Origin: Chara braunii
Taxonomy: Eukaryota > Streptophyta > Charophyceae > Charales > Characeae
Length of the DNA stretch: 46,807 nucleotides
Direction of reading: 5' to 3'
Assembly: GCA_003427395.1 (NCBI GenBank)
Contig: BFEA01000010.1
Span: forward strand, 6,852,567 to 6,899,373
Of the stretch, positions 30,320-40,967 are shown in pieces; the first letter of the stretch is position 1; every line of letters begins with the position of its first letter. Below the pieces are notes generated by a model. It made no database searches, was not told the origin of the DNA, and saw only the letters and a list, made by a program, of their open reading frames with translations. Both the position numbers and the translations under genes were made by a program.

Positions 30320-32430
30320 GATGACTATCCCATGTCCGCATTTCTGGCCCTGTCCGTTCTGTGGGCCCCCCTTCTTCACTTTATCTTCCCTCTCGGATTC
30401 TAGCGGACATGTTCTACGAGCGCTGTATTGAGGTCCGGGAAGGCCACACAGCCGTAGATGCCAGAAGAACAGACAGAAATAGATTGTAGACTGGCTGAGA
30501 AAAGAAGGGAGAAGGAGGAGAAGAAAAGAAAGGAGGAGGAGGAAATGGAAAAATTGAAAGCAGAGAAAGAAAAAATGGAAAAAGAGATGAGAGAAAAAGA
30601 GGAAAAATTAAAGAAAGAGGTGGCAGAAACAGAGGAAGAAGAAGAAGAAGACGAAGAGGAAGAAGGAGAAGAAGTATCAGGTGAGGGGTTGTTGAGAAGA
30701 AGAACCCAGCAGACAGTGGAGGTGGCTGAGAGTAATCAGGATCAGACAGATGGAAGCGTTGGTTTGGAGGGGCAAGTACCGGTACTGGACTGAGTTGCCG
30801 GAAGCAGCCGAAGAAGAGGAAAGTGAGTTTTTAAACTGTTTTTTGAAAAATTGGCATCAGCTGCAGATGAGGAGGAAAGAGATCTTTTGCTGGAGGAGAA
30901 GAGGGGAGAACTAAATCAAAAGCTGCTGGCCACGAAGAGGAAAGAGTACAGTGACAAAAAAACAGTTGAAGGAGGAGGGAGAAAGATTGCAGGCATTGCT
31001 GAAGGAACAGCGAGGTAAGGAAGCGGCAATGGATGAGAAAATTAACCTCCTCGCTGACACTCTTCTTCATACAACAGAAGAACTTGCTGCTTTACAGAAA
31101 TCTGTCAATAATCGAAATGCATTAGGGAGAATTCATGGGAACTTGGAAAGACTTCCTGCATGCAGCCTCTCATCAGATCGATCAGCGGATTATTGGGTAT
31201 GTAGAACAGTTAGACAACGCCATCGTAGAGAATCTGACCGACCCGGCCATAGTAAGGAAGTTGTAGATTGGTGGTGGGGGAGGAGATAGAGGAGATGATG
31301 GTGATGATGGAGACCAAAAAGGGAAAGGTCCAATTATTATGGCAATGAAGGAGGGTAAGGCAGAAAGAGCCGAACAGCGGCAAAAGATGATGTGAAGCTG
31401 CCATGGACCTATACTGGGAAAAAGGAAGAAAGCAACTTCCATTGGGAGGCGGCTATGGATACGTATCTCCATGCCCAAATGATTCCATACTAGGATAGAG
31501 TACTCATGGCGAGTTCTTGTCTAGGGGGAGACGCAGCCAGCTTTGCCATATCTATGTTGCAGTATTCGCAGAGGACCAGAATAGAGGACTTCTTCAAGGT
31601 ACTCAAAGATAGATCGAAGATAAGAACCTCGCCCGTCGTACAGAAACCCTGATCCTCAATATTAGTGATAGGAAATGGAAAAGTGCATCAACACTCAAGG
31701 CAACCATGGATGAGCTGTTACAGTGTCCCAAACATGGACTGACCCCCGCGCAGGTTCAAAATCAATTCGCCAGAGCCCTCCCTGAGCCATTAAAGACCCA
31801 GTTATATCCCAGCACAAAGGAAGAGGGGATGACTAACGAAAAATTTAGCAAGATCGCAGTAGATCATGCTGGATTTCTACAGGAAGCTAACTATTGTCAT
31901 TATTGGAAAGATCTTCAGACTGGCAAGAAATGGAAAGACAAAACTATTTCTGGTAATCTAGTGGGTAAGGACAATCTGCTAGTCACCTTCGAGTAAGGAG
32001 GTGTAGAGTCCTTGTCCTACGACCAGATAGATTATGGTATGGTCGGGGACAGCAATAGCCACGTGGCCCAGGGGTTGGACTATGCAGCTGTTGCAACCCG
32101 CGGGGGGGGGGCGACCAGGAGGACAAGGCCATGGTAGAGGTAGAGGAGGTCGCGGTCGTGGTGGAGGAACAGGGCCCGCTGCCCAGAGGGGTGGTGGCAA
32201 AGGTAGCTATCATGTGGGAGGTAGGGGTAATGGTCCCTCACAAGGCGGTAGAGGCCCTTTCTCCACAGGGGGTAGAGGTAGAGAGGCAGCCATACCCACC
32301 CCATCCGGGAATCGCTGCAGGCAAGCCCTGAGAACATATGGGGATACATGAGAAGACTTGAGAGGTGCGCAAAGAAGCAGGGCAATGCTTCAAGTGTGGT
32401 GACCCCGACCACATCGTTCTCTTTTGTCCC
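30320..32430 (+). pseudogene. Gag of element D, multiply frameshifted
   Basis: Parts in order: a Lys/Glu coiled coil (30458-30793); a second coiled coil (30951-31140, KQLKEEGERLQALLKEQRGK); MGTWKDFLHAASHQIDQRI (~31135); a capsid segment (~31400-31996) with MASSCLGGDAASFAI and ELLQCPKHGLTPAQVQNQFA; a Gly/Arg-rich RNA-binding stretch (32090-32300); and a CCHC knuckle CFKCGDPDHIVLFC (32386-32427). These lie in at least three frames with several stops, for example 30791-30793 and 31994-31996. Upstream, ATCACCATGG at 30312 resembles the gag start of element A but its frame closes quickly. This is the fullest gag in the window and shows what elements A and B have lost. Confidence 0.85.
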
Positions 32431-32669
32431 GAGTACAGGTACCCAAAAGGGAACGGCCAATAGAGGTAGCACTTACCTCTACCGGGACTCTGAAAGCAAG
32501 CATATTTTTTTGATATCCTCCCGTTCAGAGGTCCCAGTGGCAGAGACTGAGACTGATGGAGTAGGCCCCCACCTAGTTAGCTGTCCGGAGGTTGCTTGTG
32601 CTAGAACCTCTCTAGGTGGTTCCCTCGCAAGCATTGGGGATGAACTGATCACTCGTCGCCGCGCTTGGG

Positions 32670-33230
32670 TGGAGATGAAGAAAAGAAAAGGACAGTTATT
32701 GATAGTAGATGTCGAAGTTTGTAGAGAAAGAATAGGACAATGGATCTACGCGCAGTTATATAAGTAAGAGAGGGTTGCAGAAGTTGCACCGAGGGCTGAA
32801 GATAAAAAAGATAGACCAGTCCGTTGTTAGCAAGTTGGTAGACAATAGGGAGATGGTGGTAGACAAGTATGTTGAGGGGATCAAGGCATACTTTCAGTCG
32901 GAGGCAAGGGGAAAAGTAGATAAAGTGTAGCACTCCACTCTTAGTGGAAGATAGCCTACCTTTTGACATGATATTAGGAACCGATTGGGGCGAGGATGCA
33001 AATATCAAATTGGGTGAGCATGAGTGTTGTTTACCTAGTCTCGCAGATGAGAAGAAGAAAATAGGTTTGTATCATCCATCCGGCGTAGACAGTAGCCTAT
33101 CCCGTTGTTGCATGAGTGCCCCTACGTTCGCCCTACATGTGGTCAAGAATGGCCTCGCCAACCAAGTGTTTGTTGCATATGTGCGCCAGTACGTGAAGAT
33201 AAGAAAGAAGAAGAACCCATTCCCCCCAAT
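32670..33230 (+). pseudogene. Aspartic protease of element D
   Basis: EMKKRKGQLLIVDVEVCRER leads to the catalytic motif DNGSTRSYIS (32736-32765), which is in a different frame from the residues just before it, so a small indel lies immediately upstream. The body continues with a TAG near 32927-32929, then LLVEDSLPFDMILGTDWGED (from ~32938) and the C-terminal part (SRCCMSAPTFALHV). Layout parallels the protease of element A. An intact catalytic triplet in a broken frame shows recent decay. Confidence 0.85.
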
Positions 33231-34080
33231 GTGCAGAAGTTGCTTGTGGAGTTCGCTGATGTTGGAGAGGCCCCGAGTGGAGTAGTTGAGCAGGAAACCA
33301 AGCACCAGATAGATTTGGAACCCGGTAGCAGGATTCCCAAGGGCCCCATCTACAGGATGTCTCCAAAGGAGCTCGATGAACTGCGTAGACAGTTAGATGA
33401 ACTCATTGAAAAGGGGTGGATTAGACCGAGTTCCTCACCATTTGGAGCACCTGTGTTGTTTGTGTCAAAAAAGAATGGCGAACTAAGAATGTGTATAGAA
33501 TGTTGAGCCACTACCACAGATAGATGATCTCCTGGATAGGGTTCAGGGTTGTACATACTTTTCCAAAATTGATTTGAAATCAGGTTACCACCAGATTGAG
33601 GTATTGCCCGAGGATCAGCACAAAACGGCCTTCAAAACTATATATGGCCACTATGAATTTGTGGTAATATCGTTTGGACTAATGAATGCCCCTGCAACCT
33701 TCAAGCGATGTATTAATGAGCTCTTCTGTGAAAGGCTTGATAAATTTGTTGTTGTTTATTTAGATGATATATTGGTTTTCAGTTAGAATCTGAGTGAACA
33801 TGAGGAGCGTCTTCGAGCCGTGCTAAATAAATTGGGTGAAGCAAAGTTCAAGTTGAACCCAAAGAAGGGTGAGTGGCGGAACCATCGGGTTTCGTATTTG
33901 GGACATGTTGTGGATGGAGATGGGATCAAACCAAAGGATGCAAAGATTGCAGCTATTCGAGATTGGCCTAACCCGCGCACGTTGATGGAACTGCGTTTGT
34001 TCCCAGGTCTGGCCAATTATTACCGCAAGTTCGTTCGGAACTTCACGGTAATCGTTGCTCCATTGCGCTGACTGCTTAGA
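33205..34080 (+). pseudogene. Reverse transcriptase of element D
   Basis: The linker (PIPPNVQKLLVEFADVGEAP, IPKGPIYRMSPKELDELRRQ) and RT N-terminus (PSSSPFGAPVLFVSKKNGEL) are read to 33506. A small deletion removes the segment after MCIE, and RT resumes at about 33506 ([20 protein letters not shown]). YLDD is at 33757-33768. A TAG follows at 33784-33786; the thumb/connection region (33820-34071, YLGHVVDGDGIKP, GLANYYRKFVRNF) ends at a TGA (34069-34071). The familiar MPFGLTNAP is altered to ISFGLMNAP. Confidence 0.9.
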
Positions 34081-34545
34081 AAAGAGACTGTTTGGAAATG
34101 GGACCAGGATTGCACTGTGTCCTTTGAGCGTCTGAAAAAGTGTTTGATTGAATATCCAGTTCTGAAAATCGCAGACCCATCTTCGCCTTTGATTGTTACT
34201 ACTGACGCTAGTCAATACGGGATTGGTGATGTACTCCAGCAAAACAATGGCAATGGATACAAACCTGTTGAGTTTGTCTTGTAGACTGCCTAGTGAGAAA
34301 GTCTTCGCTTCCACATATGAGAGAGAGTTGTTTGCTCTACGGGAAGCATTGAACAATTGGCGACATTATCTGCTAGGACGCCACTTCAAAGTGTATTTAG
34401 ATCATGAAACACTTCGCTGGCTGAAAACTCGGGCTAGAATGACACCTAAATTGACTAGGTGGGCCAAGGAGATTGACCAATTGGACTTTGAATTGAAGCA
34501 GTGAAGGGAAAGTATAATGTTGTCTCTGATGTGTTGAGTAGAAGA
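34081..34545 (+). pseudogene. RNase H of element D
   Basis: LIVTTDASQYGIGDV gives the first catalytic Asp (near 34204). A frameshift near 34280 follows; then SEKVFASTYERELFALREAL (Glu) and FKVYLDHETLRWLKTRARM (Asp). A stop at 34502-34504 is followed by KGKYNVVSDVLSRRRADFFG. The domain is similar to that of element B (11690-12060), the closest relative in the window. Confidence 0.88.
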
Positions 34546-35711
34546 AGAGCTGATTTCTTTGGGGCCATTGTAACATATTTAGATGCAGGCACCGAGTTGC
34601 AAGGAAAGATTGAGTCTGCCTATGAGACTAATCCAGTCTATAGACAATTGATGAACAAGGTGCCAACCGCACCGCATGAAGCCCCAGACTATAGGGTAAC
34701 TCAAGGACTGTTGTTTGAGAAAATAGACGTCCACGACCGACTGTGTATCTCGAATAGTGAGGAAATCCGCAACATAATTCTAGGGGAAAGTCACGATACT
34801 GAAGGGAACTTTGGATGGAGGAAGACATACGCTAACCTCTTGCGTTCCTACACATGGACGCGAATGAAGCATGATTATATTTCCTATGTACAAGACTGTC
34901 AAGTATGTCAGAGGAACAAGGGTTCGACATAGCCTCCCCTTGGATTGCTTAGATCGCTGCCTATTTCGTCAGGACCCGAGGACTTCGTGTCTATAAACTT
35001 TATGGACACTAAGATAAAAAGCGGAAACGGTAAGAGTCAAGTTATTTTCGACATCCCTTGACTATTGTAAGTGATAGGGGTATGCGGTTCACAGGTGAGC
35101 AATGGCAACAACTTATGTAAGTATATGGGTCCAAATTGACTATGTCTTCAGGTAGACATCCCGAAACTAATGGACAGACTAAACAGATGAACAAGTTGTT
35201 ACAGTAGACGCTGCGAATGTACATCCGACCAGATCAAATTGACTGGGATGAACGTCTTCCAAAGGTTGTTAGTGCCTATAACAATTTTGTGCATCTATCT
35301 ACGTCTAAAACGCCTACTGAACTGCATTTGGGATGGCGCGCTCGTAGACCTATTGACTGTTTGAATCCTGNNNNNNNNNNNNNNNNNNNNNNNNNNNNNN
35401 NNNNNNNNNNNNNNNNNNNNNNNNNNNNNNNNNNNNNNNNNNNNNNNNNNNNNNNNNNNNNNNNNNNNNNNNNNNNNNNNNNNNNNNNNNNNNNNNNNNN
35501 NNNNNNNNNNNNNNNNNNNNNNNNNNNNNNNNNNNNNNNNNNNNNACCTATTGACTGTTTGAATCCTGATCAGATACAAAGACTTCCTCCAGGGACTAGG
35601 GAGTTTGTTGTACAATATCAGAAAGACTTAGGTAAAGTCGAGGAAAACATTAGCAAGGCACAACATCAAATGATAGAGCAGGCTAATAAGCACCGTTGTC
35701 GACGCGAATAG
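34546..35711 (+). pseudogene. Integrase of element D, with deletion and gap
   Basis: The pre-integrase and zinc domain run to 34932 (VYRQLMNKVP, GESHDTEGNFGWRKTY, CQVCQRNKGS). The second zinc His position appears as Asn in EGNFG. The core follows with stops: NFMDT keeps the first Asp (~35000), then sequence is missing between ~35050 and SDRGMRFTGEQW (second Asp, ~35072). The Glu position reads Lys in GQTKQMN (~35180), so the DDE triad is broken. After the N gap the C-terminal stretch REFVVQYQKDLGKVEENISK ends at 35709-35711. No chromodomain was found. Confidence 0.85.
35371..35545. other. Assembly gap (175 N)
   Basis: Unresolved bases inside the integrase. The 23 bases before the gap (35348-35370) are identical to the 23 bases after it (35546-35568). 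Confidence 1.
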
Positions 35712-38700
35712 CCTTACAAGGATATTTGCCCTGTTTTTTGCAAGTGACAAAGAATAAGCTTGGTTTAGGTTCTGAGTACGCTGCGCAAGTCGCGGTCGTG
35801 TCTGTTGTTTATGCTGACTAAGTGGCTGACTAGGAATAAGGAGTGTGTGGGCACGTAGACTTACGGCGCGTGTGATCTTTTCGTCTTTCGATTGGTACGC
35901 TTGACCGCAGCGTGTGCGTACGTACGGAGGATGGCATCGACGACAATGTGGCTTGAAACATTTCAGTAGATTTGCGCACGGCGCAGTACCGATCTATATT
36001 AGTATCCACTAGTACTAGGTTCAACTTTGGGCCTAGCGCTATTGGTTATGGTGACAGACTTTCAACGGGGAGACTCATGGATCGAGGCCAGCAAGCGGTG
36101 GCACGGGAGCGTGGGAGTGACGCGAAGAGACCATGGGGTTGAGGGGCCGGCGAGGCTATCCCCTATGGTTTTGTAGCCACGAGGCCGAAGCTTTTTCCTT
36201 ACTTTATGGTTTTATTTTTATCCTCCGAAAACATTATTTTTCCCTAATTATTAATTTTATTTTTGTTTGATCTTCTTAAGCAGGGCACGACACTGGGATC
36301 GTTGGTGGCTAATGTACATATGGGCCGGTGGGTGATTCAGCCCACGAGGTGGAAAGGACCTCGGTGGCATGAGCCCTCTGCGGGCGCACTGCCCGCCAGC
36401 CGAGACTCCACTATAGGAGGTTGACTGCGAACATACTCGTTGGACCCAATGGAGGGTGGGTCATACCCTGGGGCAGTAGTGAGGAGCGGTCCGGGACAGG
36501 GTGGGGAGACTGCGGCAGTACTGTCGGAAGGTGCGGATTGCAAGGAAAACCTCCCCCCCCACATGGTTTTCAGAGTCGCCACTACAACCAAGATTCGTAT
36601 CGGGCCCGACTCTTCTAGGCCTAGACCTACAGTAAGCCCGCGCCCCCACTTTCGTGGCCAATATCTATGTAAGGGAAAGCCTAGTGGAGGCTCGTGGCGA
36701 TATGGATGCATGAATCGTTCGTCGAACTAGGCTGTAAGGCGAGGAGTCTCCCTGAAATTCTCCAGTACAGCCAAAGCAGTTGAACGACCTACCAGATCGC
36801 CAATAGTGAAAATTGGCCGCTACGAGTCGGTGCGTTAGCTTCGAAGAGTCGAAAGAGGGTGAGCGGGTCGGCACAAAAGACAATGTAGCGGATGTAGCAA
36901 AGGAAAAAATGAACCTGGAAGGGGATAGCCGTTGGATGCATTCGAAGGAAGAGGCGGTGAGGCGAAATGGGAGATGTGTTATGGCGGAAGTAAAAGGTGC
37001 ATGTTCGGTTCGTTTCTCGGTGAAAACGGATGAGAGAAGATAGTAAGCTAAGTATTTCGGCTCGGGCGAAGTGAATGATGGGCCTGGTTCGGCGAACGGG
37101 GCTGCGTATGAGGAGAGATAGAAGAGAAAGTTGAGTGTGGGGAGAGAACGGGGAAGACGACGAAGGAAGAACGAAAGTTTACTGATCTCGGTGTTTTCTG
37201 AATCGTTTCGGGCTAGTAAAAGTGTTAGCCGGGGATTCTCGGGATTTACGATTCCAAATCTGCAGTTGGGTAGAGGAGAGGACTAGTGGGAAATGTGCTA
37301 GGAGAAAGTTGAGGTGCGCGAAGGTGTTAAAAAGAAGGATATGGCGGGCTGGATTTCACTTGGTTTTTTAGGACTCCTGGCGAGATAGAGCTATCGGTAA
37401 GACTTTGGTAGTGACAACAGTATTAGCGAAAGAAAGTCAGTATTTGTAGCTGGAGAATCGGGACTGTGTGGTACTTACGGGCAGAAATCTAAAAATACTG
37501 GGATGTATCTTCGCACACTTTATTAGGAGATTCATTTTCGTATTACGAGAACGGTCAACTGATCACAGTTCGCAGAGTCATGATCACCGCTGGCCTACGT
37601 TTTGCCCGACCTAGGGGACACTAAGGTCACAATTGTGCAGGCGATGTATCTATTCCATGTCTAACACAAGATTTCTACCCATTCTTGTATGAAGATTCGT
37701 GTTGCAAGATCGTCGAGGCCATTCGCCGCACGATTGTCCCTGTAGCCATCCAGTTGGCTATCCCATTCTGCGGGCTATTGCACGTCCCGCCTGTGACTCT
37801 GTCCCTATCTTACTAACAACTTTGAACGAACCTGGCCGTAGTAATGACCAGGTGCGTTCGTGTTTTGGGGCGGGAAGAAAAGGGACAGAAGAGATGAAAA
37901 AGGGGGATGGTAAACTCACTTTGTAATACAGCATGGTCATTCCCAGTTGGTAGAGCTATTTGTTTGATTGACATACAAAAAAATCTTTCTTGATTTTATG
38001 GATGGTGGTTGCGGCCCCAACTTTGTTTTTGATGACTGTGATACTGGTCATCTCTGCTTTTGCTAATGTGATTGTTGATCTTCCTGCCAAGTTCGTCGAT
38101 TGATCGTTGTATTGCTTACTGCGGTAAGTGCATAGTGAGGCCTATGCATGAGTGTAGCCATGCAACTACATGCTTCGGACGCACGGATATTTACCTAACA
38201 ATTGCAGTGCTCAACAGTCCGTGTCGCAGTTACAGTCAGCGGTTGACGGGTTGCTGTTGTGTAAGTTGAGCATTATCACTAACTGTATTTTCTAAGGTTG
38301 GGCTGAGTGTTATTTGAACACAGTCTGTGTTCTGTTCGAATGCAATCTGTTGGGGATCCCATTACTTCATTCTCCTTCCAGTTGGCTCGTTTGAGTATCA
38401 CAACGACAATCAGTTGTCGGGTGGGGGACTAAGGGCAAGCAAGCGCAGCTGTTGCAGCGGGATGAAAAACAACTATTGTTGCTCCGCCTGAGCTATCGCT
38501 GCGCACTACCAAGTCCACCTGGTTTTAGACTCAGGTGCCGGAGAGAGGCGGGGGTTCTTTCCGAACACTATGCCTATAGGTTGTGCGAGGCGCATCTCGG
38601 CTAGAGGATACGATGTTCTGGCTAGAGAGGGGTGGTCAAATTGAGTAGGGGAGTCACCACTGCGGCTTGGAGGCTTGTTAGAGTGCCGTTGTTCTGTGTC

Positions 38701-39331
38701 TCGCCACAAGTTGACCATTCCATTGTGATTTGGCCACTCTACTGCGGTTTGGAGGAGTGTCATGGACAGTGGCTCAGCATTCTAACCCCAGTTGGCGGCA
38801 TTTCTGTGCATTTTGGCCATCATTGCGGGGCCCTCAGGCGCATGAAGGTTTCAAGGTCCTCTCTTGTGAGTGGAGTCAATCCCTCTCCTGTATCTCGAGA
38901 CTATGAAACCCCTCCTTTTGCCCTTCTTACTCTGAGTCTAGTCTATTGGTTCTGAGAGGAAGGCGGCAGGCGGGATTTGCAACCCGTAGGAATGCGTCAA
39001 AACTCTGTGGGGAGTCCGCCCATAGATTGCGGGAGCTCTGCCGGAACCTAGGCGAGGTTTTGGAGGCAGGGAATTGTCAGGTATACTTCTTTCTAGTTGT
39101 ATGAACCCACTACATCCCTGTGTTGACTATCTCCCTCTAGTTTGACTGTTGTATTCATGTGTTTCCCTATGACTTTACTTTCTTTTTATGACTCAATCAG
39201 ATTGAATGGAAGGAAAGTGTGTGCAAAGCTTAAGTTTCTTCTTTATTTTGACTGAAAGCAGACTAAGGGATGAACTCGAGGAAGGTGGGAGGAAGGCAGT
39301 TTTGCATACGTTTGACAGGGTCAACCAAAGA
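35712..39331. other. 3.6 kb without recognised genes
   Basis: Open frames here are at most ~124 codons and show no domain motif or low-complexity signature I can assign. Examples are 36440-36730 (+), 36337-36711 (-) and 38632-38955 (+). Two related phrases, CACTGCGGCTTGGAGGCTTG (38658) and TACTGCGGTTTGGAGGAGTG (38740), form a small ~80 bp direct repeat. No LTR terminus or link to the other repeats was recognised. Confidence 0.45.
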
Positions 39332-40095
39332 CTGGGCATTGTTTCTAAGCAAAATGGCCCAGGGCTATGTTTATTTGGCTATTTTCTGAAGGGCCAGACA
39401 TTGTTTCTAAGCAGAATGACCTGGTTGCTGTGGTTATTTCTGAGGGTTTTGCCTGGATGATCTTTGGGACCAAGCACTGTTTCTAAGCAGAATGGCTTGG
39501 TCTGTTTGTTTCTTTTTGGGGTCTTTGACTGAAGTTGGGCTAAGGGATCCAACTTCATGCTTTGAGTGATTTAGGATGAGCTGAACATTGTTTCTAAGCA
39601 GAATGGTTCAGCTTTCTGTTTTATTTCTGAGGGAGGATTTTTGGTGGAAGGCTAAGCATTGTTACTAAGCAGAATGGTTTAGCCTGAAACCAAGCACATG
39701 AGTAAAAACTGGGTATAACAGAAAAGTACTTTATCTATATTTGCATGTGAACTGACAGATGGATAATGTTTCTGAGCAGAATGGTCCAGCGCTAAGCCAT
39801 ATCATTAAGAAGAGAAGGGAAATTACAGAGTATAACTGAAAGTAATTTGGGCAAGCTGAGCATTGTTTCTAAGCAGAATGACTCAGTCCCCTGGCCATAT
39901 TTTCCTTTCCTTTCTTTTAAGAACACAAGTCATAAATTATTAAATCTTGGAAATTAAACAGTTCAGGGCGACTAGACATAGTTTCTAAGCAGAATGATCT
40001 AATCATATGACTAAAGAAGAGAAAAGTAGTTGTGCAACATGTTCGTGTATATCCTAAGGCATGCTAGGCATTGTTTCTAAGTAGAATGGTCTAAC
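39332..40095 (+). repeat. Array of nine hairpins with constant loop and varying stems
   Basis: The core CATTGTTTCTAAGCAGAATG, with small variants, occurs nine times. Units: 39332-39362 (CTGGGC/GCCCAG), 39394-39425 (CCAG/CTGG), 39468-39502 (GACCAAGC/GCTTGGTC), 39579-39613 (AGCTGAAC/GTTCAGCT), 39650-39684 (GGCTAAGC/GTTTAGCC), 39760-39788 (TGGA/TCCA), 39856-39886 (CTGAG/CTCAG), 39970-40004 (GACTAGA/TCTAATC, one mismatch), 40063-40095 (GCTAGGC/GTCTAAC, one mismatch, one G-T). CATT and AATG inside the core can extend each stem past a one-base bulge, leaving loop GTTTCTAAGCAG. Units are 63-114 bp apart; early spacers share TTATTTCTGAGGG. No protein frame follows the array. Confidence 0.9.
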
Positions 40096-40299
40096 ACCAT
40101 GCCATACGTAAGCTGGGTATAAAGGGATAAATCATCTGAGGGTTTCATGAACTACTCTATGAGGAATTGACTAGGGAATGGGTGAGAGTACTAATCATTG
40201 TGGTTTGGCCTTGCATTTGGCTGAGTGAGATCTCTACTTAGTCTGAGTTTCAGTTTAACAGGTAGTTGCTTTAGTTGCTCGCCACGTGCAAGAGCTATA

Positions 40300-40965
40300 G
40301 GAGTTAGTTCAATTTTTGCTTTTTCTGAGCTAACTTTTTTTACTTAGGGCAATTCTCGCATTTTTTACAAATTTTGTAGAAATCTTGGTAAGCTACTTTT
40401 TCTTAAGCTACTTTTGTTATACTTGTTATACTTGGCTTTGTATAAATCTTGGTAAGGTATTTTTTCTTCGAGAAGCATTGCCGAAATTTCTACAAAACCA
40501 AGGAGTTAGTCACATCTGACTACTTTTGTCTAAGTTGTATATCCGACTTAGTAAAAATATGGAAAACCTTCTTTTCTAGGGGAAGTGTTGCCCAAATTTT
40601 TACTAATTCAGGGAGTTATACAAAATTTGACTTTTGGAAGTCGGGATTTTCAGATTCAGTATTTAACTTTGTATAAATTATGGAAAGCTACTTCTAAAGC
40701 GCTCCCGAAATTTTTGCAAACCTAAAGAGTTAGTTAATTTTGTCTTGATGGAACTCGAGTCTCAGTTCGAGTTTTTATCTGACTTAGTATAAATCTAGGA
40801 AGTCTACTTCTCTGAAGGAGATGGTGCCCAAAATTAGACTTTCTAGAGTTAAAGATTATTTCAGTTTTCATATTCAAACGAGTATAAATTATGAAAAGAC
40901 ACTTTTCCTATGGGAAGCACTGATGAAATTTTCTTAGTTTAAAAGAGTTGTATTATATTTTGACA
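40300..40965. repeat. ~110 bp degenerate tandem repeat, about 6 copies
   Basis: Units contain GTATAAAT(C/T)(T/A)TGG, a TACTTTT-CTT stretch, GGAAGC-TGCC, GAAATTTTTAC and GAGTTAGT. GTATAAAT-type landmarks lie at about 40373, 40439, 40548, 40669, 40787 and 40882. Three units hold a different inverted repeat between GAGTTA and GTATAAAT: CTAAGT/ACTTAG (40530-40551), GACTT/AAGTC (40629-40642) and AACTCGA/TCGAGTT (40751-40772). Confidence 0.8.
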
Positions 40966-40967
40966 GG

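Noticed and set aside
36337-36730. Overlapping frames on both strands (124 and 96 residues)
   Set aside because: Neither shows a motif; overlap on both strands is typical of GC-rich non-coding DNA.
39332-40095. CRISPR or hammerhead ribozyme array
   Set aside because: The conserved part is the loop, not a repeat with unique spacers; I see no conserved hammerhead core (CTGANGA with GAAA).
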